DNA from: Spirosoma arboris
GTDB taxonomy: Bacteria > Bacteroidota > Bacteroidia > Cytophagales > Spirosomataceae
Length of the DNA stretch: 64,000 nucleotides
Direction of reading: 5' to 3'
Assembly (NCBI RefSeq): GCF_009754945.1
Contig: NZ_WPIN01000015.1
Coordinates: forward strand, 153,413 to 217,412
Within the stretch, counting starts at the first letter, position 1; every line of letters starts with the position of its first letter. The translations under genes and the position numbers were made by a program. Below the pieces are notes generated by a model. That model made no database searches and had not been told where the DNA came from. It saw only the letters and a list, made by a program, of their open reading frames with translations. Shown here piece after piece: positions 9,510 to 19,339 of the stretch.

Positions 9510-9806
9510 TTAGTTCAAGGAATCATTGGTCTGGCCAGGTTCTGGGTCACCGCCTTCGATTACACCATCCGTTGGATCAAGCGAGAAATTGCCGAGCGTG
9601 GTGCCCGTACCCGAGCAGTCGCGCAGTTGATAATGATCAAATCCATCCGCTAAAGCCGGTTCAGTGGATGTAGTCTGAGCTACCTTTTGATCATAATCCA
9701 GCGCATTGAACACATCCAGGGATTCGTCACAATTGAGAGCCGATCCATCGTATTTCCAGTAGCGAAAGGTGCCATCAGGTTGAGGGAATTTTTTATAGGC
9801 GTCCAT
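9510..9806 (-). CDS. Hypothetical tail-module protein (98 aa)
   Basis: A small acidic protein beginning MDAYKKFPQPDGTFRYWKYDG, without membrane segment. The start motif, with aromatic residues and PDG, suggests a short beta structure. It lies between the LamG-like tail protein and the glycanase-like protein with 5-base spacings, so it is co-transcribed with them. The two cysteines (in ALNCDES and RDCSGT) might pair. I do not recognise a family. Confidence 0.55.
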   Translation of the reverse strand: MDAYKKFPQPDGTFRYWKYDGSALNCDESLDVFNALDYDQKVAQTTSTEPALADGFDHYQLRDCSGTGTTLGNFSLDPTDGVIEGGDPEPGQTNDSLN

Positions 9807-9811
9807 GGTCG

Positions 9812-11377
9812 TTAGGGAGCTAAGGTTTTTGAATCATACCAGGGACCAATGCAGCCTTTAGCGCCGTTGTAGCCAGCGATCATAACCGGATAGCCTGATT
9901 GGCGGGGCTGATCTTCCCAGACGATGGGCCAGCTTTCGGGTTCGGCCTGCAACGCATTCCAGATTTTGGCCGAAATTCGAGCGGTCGAGCTGCCCGTTTC
10001 TTCGTAGAGCATCCGAACGAAATACCACACATTCAGGGCGCTAACAAAGGCCTTCGAGGGACCAAAGGAGACTCCACTGTGAAGTAATTGAACGCTGGTA
10101 TTGTCCGTAATGACCAGCGCATAGCCGTCGCTGGCCCCGCTCCCAAAGCGAAGGCCAATGCCTAGACGGGAATCGGAGGTAAAGGCAGTGGGCTTGATAA
10201 GACCCAGGGCGCGGTCAGCATCGAGTGAGTTCTGTGAACCGTTGCTGGTAAACTGCACCATCCGCATATCGGAGGAACTTGCCGTTGCGGTCTGGCAGAG
10301 TTGACCCGCCGACCAGCCCCATGTACCCGTTCCACCGATAAAAGCATAACCTGGACTTGGATTTGAATCCTCATCAAAGAAGTTGACGCTGAAATCGTTG
10401 CTGTGGGTCTGATCCGAAACATCCGGCATGATTCTGATCTGCGCCCGGTTAATAGTCAGCTGGTGAATGTCCCAAATGGTTTGTTCCACTGAATCCGTGT
10501 CGGTGACGAACATGCGTAGTATTTGGTCAACCACTGTACTGAGCACCGTGATCCGTCGTAGTCCTGTCGTGGCATCAAACCCGAAGGAAATGCCGACAGG
10601 CAGGGCCGAAACAACGCTCGTGGCCTTATCCTGACGACGCACGAGAAGACTTTGGGTATCATCTGGATCGGCGAACAAGTCTGCATTCAGATCATAGTAT
10701 TGATCCCCGCTAGCGGTGATTAACTGGTCAGGCTGATGATTATTTACGGTCGGAACGGGATTAGCTACTTCGCCTTCCCACTCCGAATCAAGAATCTCTA
10801 CATCAATGGAATCGCCACTGGTACCCTCCCAGTCTTCATCCAATATTTCCACGTCGATGGAGTCTACCGCCACCGTGGCAACTGCTTCGTAATCGATTGG
10901 ATTAGTGAAAATATAGGTCTGCGTGGGTGGAGTTGTGGTATCGCAGGTACTTATATACTCACAAATAATTCGTTTCGTAACCGAGTTGGCCATGGCTGCT
11001 TCAAAAAGACTAACTAAAGCCGTTCGAAGCTCCGTTGACGAGGCTGCGTCAATAATCCTTGAGAGACTTCCATCCGAGCCGCTATCCGCTTCCTCATCGG
11101 ACAACGCATGAAACCCTTCGTTCTCATCGAAATACCCGCGAACCAGTACCGCATCGGACTGGTAGTCTGGGTGCGACGCTAAAAATTTATAGACTACATC
11201 GCTCATGAACGGATTGTTGTCATAGTCAGCCACGAATACGGGATTGCCAATCTGTTGCCGCTGTAAAGCTTCGGTCTCCCCGTCAGGAATTGGCCCCAGA
11301 ACGGCAAACGTCCACCCCGCAGCTGGATAGGGAGCCGTGCCGATTCGGAAATTAGCGGTAGGTAAGACGATGCTCAT
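9812..11377 (-). CDS. Tail protein with tandem repeat, cadherin-like and LamG-like domains (521 aa)
   Basis: The first 150 residues are phage-specific. Around residues 165-205 a 17-residue unit starting DSIDVEILD occurs twice in tandem (DEDWEG and DSEWEG endings). Residues about 205-310 resemble a dystroglycan-type cadherin/Ig domain (DLFADPDDTQSLL, then FDATTGLRRITV). The C-terminal 180 residues have a LamG/concanavalin-like jelly-roll pattern with VWYFVRMLYEE, as in adhesion modules. It overlaps the tail tip gene by four bases (ATGA). A structural, possibly receptor-contacting protein of the tail tip is most likely. Confidence 0.65.
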   Translation of the reverse strand: MSIVLPTANFRIGTAPYPAAGWTFAVLGPIPDGETEALQRQQIGNPVFVADYDNNPFMSDVVYKFLASHPDYQSDAVLVRGYFDENEGFHALSDEEADSGSDGSLSRIIDAASSTELRTALVSLFEAAMANSVTKRIICEYISTCDTTTPPTQTYIFTNPIDYEAVATVAVDSIDVEILDEDWEGTSGDSIDVEILDSEWEGEVANPVPTVNNHQPDQLITASGDQYYDLNADLFADPDDTQSLLVRRQDKATSVVSALPVGISFGFDATTGLRRITVLSTVVDQILRMFVTDTDSVEQTIWDIHQLTINRAQIRIMPDVSDQTHSNDFSVNFFDEDSNPSPGYAFIGGTGTWGWSAGQLCQTATASSSDMRMVQFTSNGSQNSLDADRALGLIKPTAFTSDSRLGIGLRFGSGASDGYALVITDNTSVQLLHSGVSFGPSKAFVSALNVWYFVRMLYEETGSSTARISAKIWNALQAEPESWPIVWEDQPRQSGYPVMIAGYNGAKGCIGPWYDSKTLAP

Positions 11378-13728
11378 ACAAAGTGCGATAGGTTAGGATT
11401 TTTGAGTAATTGGGCCAGCACTTTCCCCTTGAATTCGTCGCCGATGTAGCCCGAAAGGGTCACCACGGATTTGCCCGTTAGATTCGAAAAACCGGCTACA
11501 TTGGGTTGAAGCGTAACGTTTGGTTTAATGCCCGACAGAGACAGATTTTTTAGAAACTGATCCCGCTCGGAAAGACTCCCCTGGCTCAAGGCTGGATTCA
11601 CGGGATTGCCGCTGTCATCCACATTCATCGGCACTTCACCATCGGGCGTTTGCCAGTAGGCTTTCGGTATGGGCAGGCCTACGGTATCCGTTGAGTTGAT
11701 GCGTACCGCAGTCACTTCATGGATGTCCATTTTAGTGCGCCATTTCCAGCGCGTTAACTGGAGTAGGTACGGCACAAACACCCCGTCGATCATTTCCCCA
11801 AAATCCAGTAGCCGTAGAACCGTATGTATCCCTGCCGGAAAACGGCCAATGATTTGGCCCTCAAATGTGGGGGCCAACTGCATCATCTGACGAGCATATT
11901 TCTGAATCAGCCAAGACAATGCCGACTTGCCAACGTTATGTCCAGTCGGATTGCTAACCAGCACATCAGCGTCAGCGTAGTAATAGTTGGTTTGCGGGGC
12001 AGGTGGATTGGCTGACCGTCGAAACAACGTATTCAACCGATCATAAGGCGTAGTCGAATAAGCGACATCACCCAGGGTAAGGGATAGGGTTGTGTCCGTC
12101 GGCTTTTGATTGGGCAAGGCTACGACCTGACTAGTACCGGTGATGTTCTGACCTGCCTTGGCGACCTCCATGCGAATGTTTCGGTATTCGATGTAGGGTC
12201 TAGGTGGCCCCTGTTCAGGTAAGCCGTTGGGCTTAGTGAGCGCTTCGGCCTGACACAGATAAAAAAGAAAGGAGAACACCCGGTCAATCGGGTCCATTTT
12301 AATGGAAATCTCCGCCCAACCTGGCTTGGTCTGCATGACATTGGCCACCATCTGCGAGTGGTCAATCAAAATACCTACCTGCTCTTTTTTAGAAGGGTTC
12401 ATCTTCCAGGCACCACTCGCCTGCCCGATATAACCCCCTTCAGGGGTGAAGGCAAACACCACGATTTTGGCGGACTTCGCATTATGGAGCTGGAATTCGC
12501 CCGTTATGGTGCGCGTAATCGACTGACTGAACTCCGGTGAATTCTGGTCATAGTCCACCCGAATGCCGATGTAAGGCGAATCAGCCGTTAGTTTCTCGTC
12601 ACCGGCTCCGTAGAGAACAAGGCGATACGGATCTAGTTCCGTGCCTGATCCCGCCCGAAATCCATCCGCTTCGCTGATGTTATTGCGACGCCAGCCGACG
12701 GGCAGAAACGTGCTATCGACCTGCGAAAAATCGGCGTTAGGCAATCGGGACTGATAACGGCCATACGACTGCTCCAGCTTGATCGCCTTTTTAGGTATTG
12801 GCAACAAGTCAACCGGCCCACCCGCTAAAATTTGGGCTGGAAGTCCTTTTCCAACATCAAGAATCAAATTTCGGGAGGTGTGTGAACCGGGGGCATCGCT
12901 AACCAAATTACTCGTATAGGTACGTGTGTGAATGGTCTCAGTGGAAGTATTATTCCACAGGTCCCATCCGCCCGCAGCTTCGTCAGCCCGAATGACCCAC
13001 CATTGTCCCTTAGTCTGGGAAAGCCGACAACCAAACAGATCAACAACACGCTTCAGGGCATCCCAGCCGAACTGCGTGTCACCTGAATCAGTCACTAAGG
13101 TTTCCGAATTGACCAGCGCCTGATACAGTGGATCGGTAGCCGGATTGGCTTTGTTATCAATCCGGTCCAGCCCTACCTCTGTCTGTTCAAACAGGTTAAC
13201 CCCCGTCGTTAGTGGTTGATCAAACCCGGCATTCGAAAAGGCTGAACGAAGAATGGTTGACAGGCTAACGTATCCCTGTAAACGTTTGCCATTCGCATCC
13301 AACAGTGAACGCGTTTTTAGCGATGCCAGGCCATCTGAAGCGACGACGGAAACCTTAAATGGTTTTGAGGAGTGGTCCATTTTGAAATCCACCGCAGTAA
13401 TCCAGCCGAAGTGTTCAACGGCAAAACCAGACCCTTCATCGATCTCAATTAGAACCAGCAACTCCCGCTCATCTTCGGTATAAAAACTTTCCGCTTGCCA
13501 GTACTCCTGACAGACTAGTTCAAATGTGAACTTGAGTGGCCACATCGACGAGAGCGGATTATCGGGCGAATCGACGGCCTCGATGACTAAGGGTTCTCCA
13601 CCTGGTAAGATCTCGATAGCTTCGCCTGTATAGTCCCGACGTTTGAAGCTGATTCGAAACTGAGCAGGAATAGTACCCGCGGTCAAAACCTTATAGTAGC
13701 TAAAGAAGAAATTTGTCGAATAACTCAT
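11374..13728 (-). CDS. Tail tip / baseplate hub-like protein (784 aa)
   Basis: It starts MSYSTNFFFSYYKV and continues with a beta-rich region (residues 20-140) like a distal-tail or hub domain, then a longer region of unclear fold. It lies directly downstream of the tape measure gene with an ATGA overlap, which is the usual place for distal tail and tail-associated lysin or hub proteins in siphophages. The length matches hub proteins. No peptidase motif is visible. The assignment relies mainly on gene order. Confidence 0.65.
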   Translation of the reverse strand: MSYSTNFFFSYYKVLTAGTIPAQFRISFKRRDYTGEAIEILPGGEPLVIEAVDSPDNPLSSMWPLKFTFELVCQEYWQAESFYTEDERELLVLIEIDEGSGFAVEHFGWITAVDFKMDHSSKPFKVSVVASDGLASLKTRSLLDANGKRLQGYVSLSTILRSAFSNAGFDQPLTTGVNLFEQTEVGLDRIDNKANPATDPLYQALVNSETLVTDSGDTQFGWDALKRVVDLFGCRLSQTKGQWWVIRADEAAGGWDLWNNTSTETIHTRTYTSNLVSDAPGSHTSRNLILDVGKGLPAQILAGGPVDLLPIPKKAIKLEQSYGRYQSRLPNADFSQVDSTFLPVGWRRNNISEADGFRAGSGTELDPYRLVLYGAGDEKLTADSPYIGIRVDYDQNSPEFSQSITRTITGEFQLHNAKSAKIVVFAFTPEGGYIGQASGAWKMNPSKKEQVGILIDHSQMVANVMQTKPGWAEISIKMDPIDRVFSFLFYLCQAEALTKPNGLPEQGPPRPYIEYRNIRMEVAKAGQNITGTSQVVALPNQKPTDTTLSLTLGDVAYSTTPYDRLNTLFRRSANPPAPQTNYYYADADVLVSNPTGHNVGKSALSWLIQKYARQMMQLAPTFEGQIIGRFPAGIHTVLRLLDFGEMIDGVFVPYLLQLTRWKWRTKMDIHEVTAVRINSTDTVGLPIPKAYWQTPDGEVPMNVDDSGNPVNPALSQGSLSERDQFLKNLSLSGIKPNVTLQPNVAGFSNLTGKSVVTLSGYIGDEFKGKVLAQLLKNPNLSHFV

Positions 13729-16700
13729 GACAGGCCCCCTCCAAGGGCGATGTCAGCAGCCTCTGACCGGCGAATGATTAACCGTAATTCTGAACCAGAA
13801 ATGACTTTTTCAACAGAGAAATTGCCTCCACCACCGACCGCTCCCATTTTAACTAAACTTTGCGCAATGATTCCTCCAGCCTTCGAAGCTGGTGCAATAA
13901 ATTCCGGGTTGCGACTAGCCCCTACGTATTCACCGGTTAGGGAGTAAGTAGGTTTTTCAACCGTGCCACCATCGGCAAAGGGAATGGCCTTTACGGCGGC
14001 TCCACCTGCAATAAGAAGCCCGCCTGCAACCTGTTGCCCTAGACCTGGTGCAAGTGTAATTCCGAACGTCAATGGTGCTGCTGCAAGCAATGCGGCACTT
14101 GATAGGAGCAAGGCTGTGCCTAGTTGAATGATATAATTCCCAAGAATATCCAGAATGGTTTTCAAGGCAGCCTTTAGTGGATTTTGCCCTTGACCAATAG
14201 CACTACCGATACCGGAAAGTAATTCAACTCCACCTTGCGCAAGTGTAGCTTTACCCGTGCTCATAGCAGCAGCTAGTTCCTGCACAGAAAGATTTATTGC
14301 ATCTTTTCCGGCTCGAACTTGATCAATCATACTCTGCACTGCTACTACATTGGGCATAGTGCCGCCTGCCAGATTGTCGGCGCGAATTTCAGCTAAACCA
14401 GTTTTTTCGTTTGTAGCACGACTATTTTTGTTCAATAGAGCGATGTACTCAGCCAGCGAATCCATCGTACTTCGTGGTATTGCTAACCAACTAAAGAGGT
14501 CTTTTGAGATACTGGACTTTAGTTTTTCAATGCTTTCGGTATACTGGTCAATCGTGCGGTATTTCAGCACATCATTAAATCGGGCAGCCAAGCCGGGTAG
14601 GCGCTGAAGTGGAGCTACTACAAGGCCTGCTATGTCCCTAAACTTTTCGGACCCTTCGGCAGTGAAAAAATCCACTTTAGGTTTTATTGATTGGGCCTTA
14701 TCCAGTTTTTCAAGACTCCCAGTAATACGGGCAATTTGCGCATCTGTCCTTTCAAGTAGGTGCACGTCTTCCGCTGATACGAACCCCTTTAGTGCTCGCT
14801 GATCTTGAATTTTCTTTGCTGTATTTTCGCTTACTCGCTGTAAGATTTCTAAAGCTGACGACGACTCTTTTACGGCAGCCGTATGCTTTTTAGTGTCACT
14901 GGTGGCATCCTCAAGCCTGCTAGAAAGAATCTTATATCTATCCAGCAGTTCTGTCGGCACTGCTTTATTTGGATTGTCCGACCTGAAACTCTCAACAGCC
15001 TCTTTAGCTGCCTTTACGTCATCCTTAAGCTTAGCAATAGATGATTGACCACCAATACTTACAAAATCAATAGCAGTTGGTGTTGTCTTACCCTTAGTTA
15101 GCTTTACCTGCTGTTCAATAGCAACGTCAAGATTCCTTTTGTTAAAATCGTACTCTTTTTGGGCGTCCGAAATAGCTTGACTACTTAATTCGCTTTGCTT
15201 TTTGCGAAGCTTTTTTTCGGACTCTTCATAATAGCCGAAATAAGCACCAATACTGCTTGCGCGAGCCGCAAACCCATCAAGCGCGGTAGTGCGATCCTCT
15301 AAGGGCGTCTGCTTCTCTTTGGTTAGCTTTGCTGCCGATTCGGAAAGTTTTGCAGCATAATAGTCAGCTTGTGATTTTAGAGTTAGTGATTTCGTATACT
15401 CACGAATAGCTTGCGTAGCATTCTTGGTATTTATTGTCTCTAAACTGATATTTCCCAGATATTCAGGCGAAATAGCATTTATGTCAGCAATAGCCTTTTT
15501 TCTATCTAGCTTAGAGTGTTTTTCGTCACGAGCAACTGCAAGTAAGGCACTCAGGCGACCCGTTTCTGCACCTATCGACTGGGCTAATGAAGTGTGAGCT
15601 TCTGATAGAAGCCTTGCTGAACTATAGGAAGATACAACTGCCAAATTAAATTTAATGATACTGTAAGTGGCTACACCCACCGCAGCCAATACTGCTACTA
15701 CAGCAGTTATAGGACTGAATAGTGCGCCAAATCCAGTGGCAATCGTAGGAAGTAATTTAACAACAGTGCCTAGTCCTAAAGTGAGTGGTCCAATGGCAGC
15801 AACAAGAGAAGTTACAACCAAAATAGCCCCCTGTGTTTGTGGGGTTAGGTTGGAAAAATCATTCGACAGTGAGGTAATAAAATCGCCAAGGCTATTAATT
15901 TTCCCCGTAAGATCAATTGCCTTATCGGCTGCCTGCCCAAAATTATATTTAGCTATTGTTAATGAATCACTTAGATTTTCTAGCGCATTTTTGGGGCCAC
16001 CTATTATGCGAGGTAACTTTGACAACTCAGATGTCAGTAGGTTGATAAAATATGTCGAATCCTTACCTGCTATCTTTAGCTTTTCAGAGATAATCTCTGG
16101 GTCTACCGACTTAAAAATCTTTAGAAGGGCAGGAGCAATAGAAGGGGCAGCCTCAATAATTGGCCGTAAATCTTGACTAAGAACCTTTCCCTTTGCGGCT
16201 AGCTGCCCAAGCTGAACGGTAACACTATTTAATTCTGATTTACCGCCCCCAGTCAGAGCTATCGCATTTCCGAATTGAAGGAGTGCTTTTCGTGCATTAT
16301 CTGCCGAGAATCCAACGGCTTGGAGTCTTACACTACCTGCTACAGCTTCTTGTAACCCCAAGCCAGGTAAGGCACTAACAGATCGTAAAGCCTTGAATTC
16401 GTTACCAGCTAAGCTGGCCGACCCCATTACTGATACCAACCCTCGATTTAGAGAGTCTATCTCCGCATAGGATTGAAGTATTTGTCCTCCGAGCAGTGTA
16501 AGGGGAAGGGTGAGTCCAACGGTTAATCGCTTACCCGCTTTAGCTACATCATCCGCCAACCGACCCCAACCAGCGGAGAATATTTTGCGGGATGCATCTT
16601 GCTTTTCGTAAAAACTAGTTAGAGATGCGTTGGATTGGGTCGCAAAACGACTTATTGATGCTGAAGCTGAACTGGTTGCCCCCGCAATAGCACTAGTAAA

Positions 16701-16835
16701 CTTATCGCCAAATTGGATCGCAAAACTTCCTAGCTCTTGCAGCTTGGAAATAGCCTTCCCTACACCGGACTCAAGCCCGGTGGGGCTAAAACCCATCTCA
16801 ACGGTTAATTTACGCTCCAAGGTAGGTAGTTGCAC
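13725..16835 (-). CDS. Tail tape measure protein (1036 aa)
   Basis: Residues about 130-290 match the conserved N-terminal tape measure domain (GLGLQEAVAGSVRLQAVGFS, then QLGQLAAKGKVLSQDLRPII and SELSKLPRIIGG). Hydrophobic segments near residues 325-395 and 915-970 and long Ala/Lys/Glu helices in between are typical. The protein sets tail length and is ejected with the DNA. The open frame begins at a GTG (16835); an ATG at 16796 (MGFSPTGLESGVGKAI) is an equally possible start. Unusually, it is not next to the tail chaperone: about 8 kb of accessory genes separate them. Confidence 0.92.
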   Translation of the reverse strand: MQLPTLERKLTVEMGFSPTGLESGVGKAISKLQELGSFAIQFGDKFTSAIAGATSSASASISRFATQSNASLTSFYEKQDASRKIFSAGWGRLADDVAKAGKRLTVGLTLPLTLLGGQILQSYAEIDSLNRGLVSVMGSASLAGNEFKALRSVSALPGLGLQEAVAGSVRLQAVGFSADNARKALLQFGNAIALTGGGKSELNSVTVQLGQLAAKGKVLSQDLRPIIEAAPSIAPALLKIFKSVDPEIISEKLKIAGKDSTYFINLLTSELSKLPRIIGGPKNALENLSDSLTIAKYNFGQAADKAIDLTGKINSLGDFITSLSNDFSNLTPQTQGAILVVTSLVAAIGPLTLGLGTVVKLLPTIATGFGALFSPITAVVAVLAAVGVATYSIIKFNLAVVSSYSSARLLSEAHTSLAQSIGAETGRLSALLAVARDEKHSKLDRKKAIADINAISPEYLGNISLETINTKNATQAIREYTKSLTLKSQADYYAAKLSESAAKLTKEKQTPLEDRTTALDGFAARASSIGAYFGYYEESEKKLRKKQSELSSQAISDAQKEYDFNKRNLDVAIEQQVKLTKGKTTPTAIDFVSIGGQSSIAKLKDDVKAAKEAVESFRSDNPNKAVPTELLDRYKILSSRLEDATSDTKKHTAAVKESSSALEILQRVSENTAKKIQDQRALKGFVSAEDVHLLERTDAQIARITGSLEKLDKAQSIKPKVDFFTAEGSEKFRDIAGLVVAPLQRLPGLAARFNDVLKYRTIDQYTESIEKLKSSISKDLFSWLAIPRSTMDSLAEYIALLNKNSRATNEKTGLAEIRADNLAGGTMPNVVAVQSMIDQVRAGKDAINLSVQELAAAMSTGKATLAQGGVELLSGIGSAIGQGQNPLKAALKTILDILGNYIIQLGTALLLSSAALLAAAPLTFGITLAPGLGQQVAGGLLIAGGAAVKAIPFADGGTVEKPTYSLTGEYVGASRNPEFIAPASKAGGIIAQSLVKMGAVGGGGNFSVEKVISGSELRLIIRRSEAADIALGGGLS

Positions 16836-16928
16836 TAGGCTGGTGAATGCCTACGAAACTACTATTACCAATAGACTCAAAATATAACCCTACGGTAAGG
16901 TATTCAGCCAAATGGTTATATTGGCATT

Positions 16929-17234
16929 ATGAAAGAAGTAATTAAGATTGTTGCAATATCAACCTCAACCCTAATCCTATTTAGCTGTAGTAGCCCATTG
17001 GATAAAAGGTATAATAGTGAAACTATGTGGGCTGACGTTCGTGAAGGCTCAACCAAGGCAACCGATTCACTAAATCATGAACTTTGTGGTCAGGCTGTCG
17101 CCGATAATGCAATTCATGGAGTGAAAAATGAGGACTTTACTTACAGGGAGTTAATAGATAAAGGGTATAAATTACTTGGCAAAGCTCACTCAGAAGCCTA
17201 CATTGATAGCCTACGTAAAGCAAACAATCTTTAA
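16929..17234 (+). CDS. Small lipoprotein (101 aa), probable moron
   Basis: The N-terminus is a lipoprotein signal (MKEVIKIVAISTSTLILFSC, with the lipid-modified Cys at residue 20, then SSP). The mature part of about 80 residues is hydrophilic and helical and ends LIDKGYKLLGKAHSEAYIDS. It is transcribed against the flanking phage genes and ends in a strong bidirectional terminator. Small exported lipoproteins expressed from prophages can act in superinfection exclusion; that is inference only. Confidence 0.75.
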   Translation: MKEVIKIVAISTSTLILFSCSSPLDKRYNSETMWADVREGSTKATDSLNHELCGQAVADNAIHGVKNEDFTYRELIDKGYKLLGKAHSEAYIDSLRKANNL

Positions 17235-17296
17235 GTTAACTAATTAAAACAGTTACAGCAACTTACTCAAATCATGTATCTACATGTAATAGGTGG

Positions 17297-17346
17297 GCAA
17301 AGAATAAGGGGCTTTACTCCATAAAATAAAGCCCCTTATTCTTTGC
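17297..17346. terminator. Bidirectional terminator, 20-bp perfect stem
   Basis: The arms at 17297-17316 and 17327-17346 pair without mismatch around a 10-base loop; the core is AAGGGGC with A/T-rich outer parts. It separates the lipoprotein gene (plus) from the homing endonuclease gene (minus), which converge on it. Confidence 0.9.
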
Positions 17347-17355
17347 ATTTTAAGG

Positions 17356-18681
17356 CTATGGAATATGGCCCCATGTCTTTCCATCCCTAATAAGCCGTAT
17401 TGCAGCTTCACTAACTAAGTGCTGGGCTGCGATTTGATTCATGGATATTCCCTCTAGTAATGATTTGCGAATTTGCGGAATGTCGGACTCAATGAGTTTT
17501 GACATTGGATTACTAGAGCCAGTAGGGCGCTCTTTGTTATTTGGATCAAAAGTAATATCTGTCACCGATGCCCATGCTCTACCTCGCTTAATCTTGTGTA
17601 TGGCTGCTAGGGATACGCCATATTCACTAGCTAGCAACTTTATATTTTCTTTACTAAGTAAGCGAGCCTTGATTTCGATTACCTGTTGTTCATTAAGTGT
17701 GGCAGCCGGGTTATTGACTCCTGCGCGACCAAGAGGATGCACCGAGAAGGCCTTTACTTTTTTTCTTTCTAGGTAAATTGTGGCTCCTTCATATAGGTAG
17801 TTAACCACCTTTTCAAATTGTCCAGCCCCACCTACAATCATATTACGCACTCCCACGGAAGTATGGTGTGGCCTAATTTTAGCATTCACTCCGCATTTTT
17901 TCGATATAATTTCAGTAAGTTTTTCAATAAACAATACAGAGCCTAGGGCACCTACATAAGCCCCCTTAAAATTACCCTCACCTTGGACACCTGCATAATA
18001 GCAACCATCTCCATCAATATAGCCACGAATAAAGTGAGGTAGTTGTTTTTCGGGCAGCCATTCAGGAAAGGTAAGTGTAAGTGACTTTGCTTGCCGACAA
18101 CCCAAAGATGCTAGACTTTCAGAGAGTCTCCTACTCCCTATTCTTAATGTGGCAAGATTAAGTCGTTCTCTTATGATTACATCCCCCTCATAACCCAAGA
18201 TTTCTCGAAACCTTTCCAAAATGGGCAGGTCTCGCATTTGCAATGACAATACAATCCTACCTTCCCTTTGGTTATTATATCCATCAGCATACATGAAGCC
18301 CAAAAAATAGGCTTTAACCTCTGAGTCTATAATGTCAAAAAAAGATTCATCTAATTTCTTTTTCCGGGTTCTTTCAAATTTATTTCTCTGTACAACTGCA
18401 CCTTCCTGAATAGCCCTTCTTACGTAGCGTGGGTCTATTTGGTAGTACTTTGCAAGAGATTCCATTGACTCCCCATCTAAATATCGAGAGATAATTTCCT
18501 TTTCGTTTCCGTAAAGCCTACTTAGTGGCCGAATGGAAATATTATTCTTCTTGAGTATTCGCTTAATTACACGATCATCGCACTCAAAAAGGGAGGCCAA
18601 GGAGTTGATACTCCCTCCGCCTCGGTAAGTATCAACTATTAAGGAGGCGTCCTCTTGTGAAAAAAATCTAGCTGCTGGCAT
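17356..18681 (-). CDS. LAGLIDADG homing endonuclease with HTH repeats at both ends (441 aa)
   Basis: Two LAGLIDADG motifs are readable: YFLGFMYADG near residue 125 and FIRGYIDGDG near residue 215, each with the catalytic acidic residue at the end, so one chain forms the whole double-motif nuclease. Two HTH-like repeats precede it (INSLASLFECDDRVIKRIL and MESLAKYYQIDPRYVRRAI) and two follow (IKLLASEYGVSLAAIHKI and MNQIAAQHLVSEAAIRLI). No intron or intein surrounds it, so it is free-standing and would spread by cutting phages that lack it. A TTG start at 18693 is possible, but the ATG at 18681 is preferred. It lies next to an HNH nuclease gene. Confidence 0.9.
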   Translation of the reverse strand: MPAARFFSQEDASLIVDTYRGGGSINSLASLFECDDRVIKRILKKNNISIRPLSRLYGNEKEIISRYLDGESMESLAKYYQIDPRYVRRAIQEGAVVQRNKFERTRKKKLDESFFDIIDSEVKAYFLGFMYADGYNNQREGRIVLSLQMRDLPILERFREILGYEGDVIIRERLNLATLRIGSRRLSESLASLGCRQAKSLTLTFPEWLPEKQLPHFIRGYIDGDGCYYAGVQGEGNFKGAYVGALGSVLFIEKLTEIISKKCGVNAKIRPHHTSVGVRNMIVGGAGQFEKVVNYLYEGATIYLERKKVKAFSVHPLGRAGVNNPAATLNEQQVIEIKARLLSKENIKLLASEYGVSLAAIHKIKRGRAWASVTDITFDPNNKERPTGSSNPMSKLIESDIPQIRKSLLEGISMNQIAAQHLVSEAAIRLIRDGKTWGHIP

Positions 18682-18704
18682 TATTATTGACAATTTATTT
18701 TGGC

Positions 18705-19052
18705 TTATCGCGATCTCACCTTTTTTCGCCTAAAATTCATTGGATACGTATCCGTCTGCTCATGGCAAGAATGGCACAAGCAGCGGCCATTACTCACCTC
18801 CCAAAGCGCAAAGCAATCTTTAGCCTCCTCCACTGTAGAGATTCCATTTTCCCTCACCAGCTTTGCGAAGCTTATAATATGGTCAGCCTCAATTACTCGC
18901 TTTTGGCCATTCCTAGCCCCACAGTGTTGGCATTGAAACCGATCTCGAATAAAGACCGCCCGTTTCCACGCTTCATATTCTGGGAGCCTGCGAATAAGCT
19001 TGATAAGCCCAGTAATACTACTGGACTTATCAATGTTCTCATTGCTCATCAT
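18705..19052 (-). CDS. HNH endonuclease (115 aa)
   Basis: A compact HNH domain: RDRFQCQHCG supplies the first CxxC, EADHIISFAKL the catalytic His with the preceding Asp, and NGRCLCHSCH the Asn, second zinc pair and last His. The first 40 residues are helical (YEAWKRAVF). It sits between the homing endonuclease and the S24-like genes, starting in an ATGATG that overlaps the upstream stop. It could be a second mobile nuclease or a DNA-packaging helper; HNH proteins that aid packaging usually lie beside terminase, which this one does not. Confidence 0.85.
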   Translation of the reverse strand: MMSNENIDKSSSITGLIKLIRRLPEYEAWKRAVFIRDRFQCQHCGARNGQKRVIEADHIISFAKLVRENGISTVEEAKDCFALWEVSNGRCLCHSCHEQTDTYPMNFRRKKVRSR

Positions 19053-19339
19053 TCCTCGTAACTCTGAAAATACAGCTTTTCTGCATAGGCCAGCGCATAC
19101 ACTTTGTCAATCACATCATGGCGTTCGGCCACCACTAAAAGGCTTTCGTTTCTCCCTCGCGGATACATATATACGTCAATGCCGTACAGGAATAACAACC
19201 GCGTAAAAATGCGATCATAAACCGCCTGTTGGGGTTCACCGGAATCAACGGCTACATCGGTTACTAGTTGACTGGTCAGAGCGCGGTACGTGGTAGTTGT
19301 GGCGCCCGTAGGTTGGGTATTGGTGTGGGTTGTGTTCAT
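19049..19339 (-). CDS. Hypothetical protein (96 aa)
   Basis: A soluble protein whose first 17 residues are Thr/Asn-rich (MNTTHTNTQPTGATTTT) and whose body is alpha/beta (VYDRIFTRLLFLYGIDVYMY). It overlaps both neighbours by four bases, so it is translationally coupled to the S24-like genes upstream and the HNH gene downstream. I do not recognise the family. Confidence 0.65.
   Translation of the reverse strand: MNTTHTNTQPTGATTTTYRALTSQLVTDVAVDSGEPQQAVYDRIFTRLLFLYGIDVYMYPRGRNESLLVVAERHDVIDKVYALAYAEKLYFQSYEE

Noticed and set aside
15667..16176. 169-codon plus-strand frame opposite the tape measure gene
   Set aside because: The tape measure frame is secure; no support for the opposite strand.
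18705..19052. HNH protein as packaging helper of terminase
   Set aside because: Packaging HNH genes sit beside terminase; this one is about 17 kb away in an accessory island.
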